A DNA stretch of 64,000 nt, taken from assembly GCA_018066285.1 (NCBI GenBank), contig JAGHRS010000052.1:26189-90188 (forward strand). Direction: 5' to 3'. Below are positions 61,814 through 64,000 of this stretch, piece by piece (position 1 is the first letter of the stretch; the number at the start of each line of letters is the position of its first letter). The translations under genes were made by a program, and so were the position numbers. Under the pieces are notes generated by a model. That model had not been told where the DNA came from. It saw nothing but the letters and a program-made list of their open reading frames with translations, and made no database searches. The stretch is from Candidatus Treponema caballi. GTDB taxonomy: Bacteria > Spirochaetota > Spirochaetia > Treponematales > Treponemataceae.

Positions 61814-61927
61814 GGGGGCGGAGATGGCCGTAGGCGGGAAGGCAGCAGCGAAGTCTCGGCAGGTTTACGCTATCACCCTGCCGCCAACGAGCTGATGCAA
61901 TCACGCCGAGAGGCCATCTCCGCCCCC
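61814..61927. repeat. Long GC-rich palindromic element B
   Basis: Arms GGGGGCGGAGATGGCC (61814-61829) and its perfect complement (61912-61927) enclose 82 bases with inner stems TCTCGGC/GCCGAGA and GGCAGG/CCTGCC. It lies between the chemoreceptor stop and the xylanase start. Architecture and flanks (TATAT next to GC-rich arms) recall element A at 54.9 kb, though the sequences differ. Confidence 0.7.
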
Positions 61928-61945
61928 GTTCTCGTATATAAACGC

Positions 61946-63823
61946 TCAGTCTTCTTTAGGAGCTTCCAGCCGTGCTGGCTCTGCTCCCGGAAGCGCTGGC
62001 TGTTCTTCTTCCTCAGTCTTGAAATATCCGATTGCATCAAGCAGTGTCTGTGACTGAGCAGAAAGTTCCTCAGCCATAGCCGCCAGCTCTTCAGAGAAGG
62101 AAGCGTTCTGCTGGACTGCGTCATTAAGCTCGGAAATCGTATGGCTGATAGCCTGCGTTCCGCTTTCCTGATTGCGGTTTGCGTCGCTCATCTGCTCAAC
62201 AAGCTGAACAGTCTGCTCCACTTCCTCAATGATGACATCAAGAACATCAGCAGCGGAATCTGCCATCTGAACAGTTTCAGATGAAAGCTTGCTGATATCA
62301 GCGGCGGATGCACTGCTGCTTTCAGCAAGGCGGCGGACCTCTCCAGCAACAACGGCGAATCCCTTTCCTGCCTCACCTACACGGGCAGCCTCAATAGCTG
62401 CGTTAAGCGCAAGCAGGTTTGTATTTGAAGCAATCTGTTCGATAACGGTAATCTTCTTTGCAATGTCACGCATTGAGGCAACTGCACTAGAAATTGTCTC
62501 TCCGCCGTTCTTTGTGTCGGTAACTGCCTTGTGCGCAAGGTCTGATGTTGTAGCCGCATTCTTGCTTGTCTCAGAAACTGTTTCTGCCATGTCGGATACA
62601 GATTCAGCAATCGTTTCTGTAGCGGCTGCCTGCTCTGAAGTACGGCTTGAAAGGTCCATACTTGTACTGCTGATCTGACCAGCCTTATCAGCAAGGTCAA
62701 CAGCAGAAGCTGCAACATTCTCAATGACGGAAACAAGCTGCTCCTGAAGCTGGAGACATGCACGGCATGAAGCACCAAGCTCATCCTTACGCTTGAGCCA
62801 CTTTGTACTCCTCTTTGATCTGAAGCCAACCGCAGCAAGATTTCCTTCTGCGATATAGGTCATATTCTCAGCAATTTCCTTGATGACTTCTGCAAGTAAT
62901 CCTGAAAGGAACCAGATGAGGATAACGGAGAATACCATAAGGATGAAGATGACAATCGGCAAAACCTGCTTTATCAGACTCATGTACGCACGTGCGGATG
63001 CATCAGTATCTTCTATGAACAGATACCATGTTGTATTCGGGATAGAAGTACTGCCATTAATGTACTTAACGCCATTGGTATATACATATGAAGATGAACT
63101 TGTCTCTCCGGCAAACGCATGATTATAGATGTCGATAAGTGACTGTTCAACCTCAGTTGGATTCTCTATCTGATACAGGTTTTCCCCGTTTTCTACGTTC
63201 GCAAAGGAAGCGTCTGCAATCGTCAGACCATCTGCATTTGAAATCCAGATGTTTCCATCAGGGGAAGGAAGCAGTTCACTTATGACATTACTCAGATAAT
63301 GCCCCTCCGTTACCATAAAAAGAACAGCATAGACTTTCGTTCCATCATACAGTGGCATTGAGTACATCTGTACCCATGAACCGTCTGATTTTGCAAGGGT
63401 AGGGTCAGTTACAAATGATTTTCCTGCAAGAGACGCCTTGAAATAATCACGGCTAGAAATATCTGACGTATTGTCATTTGTCATGTATGCCTTTCCGTCA
63501 GGGCCGGCAATACCGATACGAAGAACACCAAAAGATGCACTGGCTGCAGCGTCTTCTTTCAGGTAATTGACTTTGTCTTTCAGGGAAACAGACATATTTT
63601 TAAGAATGTCTTTCCGGGAAATCATTTCAAGGATGCGCTGGTTGCCTTCCAGTTTTGATGAAACCAGGCGGGCTGCCATGACTGCTTCTGATTCCAAAGC
63701 GTCTGATGCTTTATCACGTAATGAATGGCCAGCACCTGAATAGGCGAAAAGATAGCACATGACGCAGCAGAAAAGAATGACGCCGCCTATAGCCAAAACC
63801 AACAGTTGTTTAATGCTCTTCAT
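61946..63823 (-). CDS. Methyl-accepting chemotaxis protein with Cache sensor domain
   Basis: About 625 residues from ATG 63823 ([14 protein letters not shown]), GGAGG six bases upstream. A first membrane segment (7-29), an extracellular double-Cache-like domain (about 35-285) with the [18 protein letters not shown] block, a second segment (about 290-312), then a signalling region whose hairpin tip reads [33 protein letters not shown]. The C-terminus is acidic and has no CheR-binding pentapeptide. It probably senses small organic molecules and feeds the flagellar chemotaxis system. Confidence 0.94.
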   Translation of the reverse strand: MKSIKQLLVLAIGGVILFCCVMCYLFAYSGAGHSLRDKASDALESEAVMAARLVSSKLEGNQRILEMISRKDILKNMSVSLKDKVNYLKEDAAASASFGVLRIGIAGPDGKAYMTNDNTSDISSRDYFKASLAGKSFVTDPTLAKSDGSWVQMYSMPLYDGTKVYAVLFMVTEGHYLSNVISELLPSPDGNIWISNADGLTIADASFANVENGENLYQIENPTEVEQSLIDIYNHAFAGETSSSSYVYTNGVKYINGSTSIPNTTWYLFIEDTDASARAYMSLIKQVLPIVIFILMVFSVILIWFLSGLLAEVIKEIAENMTYIAEGNLAAVGFRSKRSTKWLKRKDELGASCRACLQLQEQLVSVIENVAASAVDLADKAGQISSTSMDLSSRTSEQAAATETIAESVSDMAETVSETSKNAATTSDLAHKAVTDTKNGGETISSAVASMRDIAKKITVIEQIASNTNLLALNAAIEAARVGEAGKGFAVVAGEVRRLAESSSASAADISKLSSETVQMADSAADVLDVIIEEVEQTVQLVEQMSDANRNQESGTQAISHTISELNDAVQQNASFSEELAAMAEELSAQSQTLLDAIGYFKTEEEEQPALPGAEPARLEAPKED

Positions 63824-63854
63824 TATAACCTCCGACACGTTTCTAACTCTGAGC

Positions 63855-63894
63855 AAAAAAAAACGGGACGTAAAAGGAGGAGAAAACGTCCCGT
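63855..63894 (-). terminator. Terminator-like hairpin in the chemoreceptor leader
   Basis: On the minus strand ACGGGACGT pairs with ACGTCCCGT and is followed by nine or ten T. Its loop contains CTCCTCC, complementary to the GGAGG ribosome site 20 bases further down. It either ends an upstream gene outside the window or attenuates the chemoreceptor mRNA. Confidence 0.7.
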
Positions 63895-63943
63895 CTTATT
63901 GCTTTGAGGACAATGCTCGTTTTATCCTCATTAGGATAGTTTC

Positions 63944-63971
63944 ATTCTAAATCAACGCCGGACAATAGCAA
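63944..63971 (-). promoter_or_regulatory. Putative promoter of the chemoreceptor gene
   Basis: On the minus strand TTGCTA and TAGAAT are separated by 16 bases. Transcription from here would carry the leader hairpin at 63855-63894. Confidence 0.4.
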
Positions 63972-64000
63972 GGAAAAAGATATTAATTACTGTATAAAAT

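Noticed and set aside
61722..61904. Small open frames in palindrome B
   Set aside because: They follow from the GC-rich palindromic composition and have no ribosome site or homology.
1..64000. tRNA and rRNA genes, transposases and phage genes
   Set aside because: No cloverleaf-like sequence with a T-arm consensus, no rRNA blocks and no transposase or integrase motifs were noticed on either strand by eye. A covariance search could still find a diverged one.

Overview
The window looks like chromosomal DNA of a gut- or rumen-type spirochaete, most likely a Treponema. This is inferred from gene content, since no rRNA or marker alignment could be run. The evidence is plant-cell-wall enzymes (a CE1-type esterase and a GH10 xylanase), a sugar ABC transporter without its own ATPase gene, many short lipoproteins and beta-barrel-like proteins, a dense set of c-di-GMP proteins, and balanced base composition. 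No tRNA, rRNA, CRISPR array, prophage or transposase was seen.

Layout. 0-3.5 kb: 3' end of an esterase, two damaged HD-GYP genes, a lipoprotein. 3.5-9.8 kb: oligoendopeptidase F, an adenosine-deaminase-like hydrolase, and a MoxR/DUF58/DUF4129 membrane operon. 9.8-15.2 kb: mnmG and metA on the minus strand, then a hydrolase-like protein without a catalytic triad coupled to a U32 protease-family gene. 15.2-19 kb: two paralogous PilZ proteins with receiver-like N-termini and a long RelA/SpoT homologue. 19-27.6 kb: prmC, a lipoprotein, a NatAB-like exporter, prfA, two tandem Hpt proteins, a WYL regulator, an FtsJ/RlmM-like methyltransferase and a small PilZ protein. 27.7-35.2 kb: one giant secreted repeat protein (2503 aa). 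35.3-37.5 kb: a padR/DUF1700-DUF4097/PspC operon. 37.5-38.6 kb: repetitive non-coding DNA. 38.6-45.5 kb: an epimerase, a FecR/outer-membrane operon, metY and a FAD-dependent dehydrogenase. 45.7-49.9 kb: a DUF1295 protein, queD, murE, ddl. 49.9-55 kb: a beta-barrel-like protein, a YhfC-family membrane protein and the sugar ABC operon. 55-64 kb: a soluble sugar-binding-domain diguanylate cyclase, murD, guaB, the GH10 xylanase and a chemoreceptor.

Themes. (1) Xylan use, sugar import, chemotaxis and c-di-GMP signalling sit close together; the diguanylate cyclase beside the transporter carries a LacI-like ligand domain and no membrane segment. (2) At least twelve genes have an extended -10 box (TGnTATACT type) ending 6-7 bases before the start codon and no Shine-Dalgarno sequence, which predicts many leaderless mRNAs; genes inside operons carry normal ribosome sites. 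(3) Several proteins keep a family fold but lack key residues: the two HD-GYP genes, the alpha/beta hydrolase and the hydrolase half of Rel. (4) Intergenic regions carry GC-rich palindromic elements, including one repeated element present twice (38.4 and 45.6 kb), and stacks of hairpins after operons.
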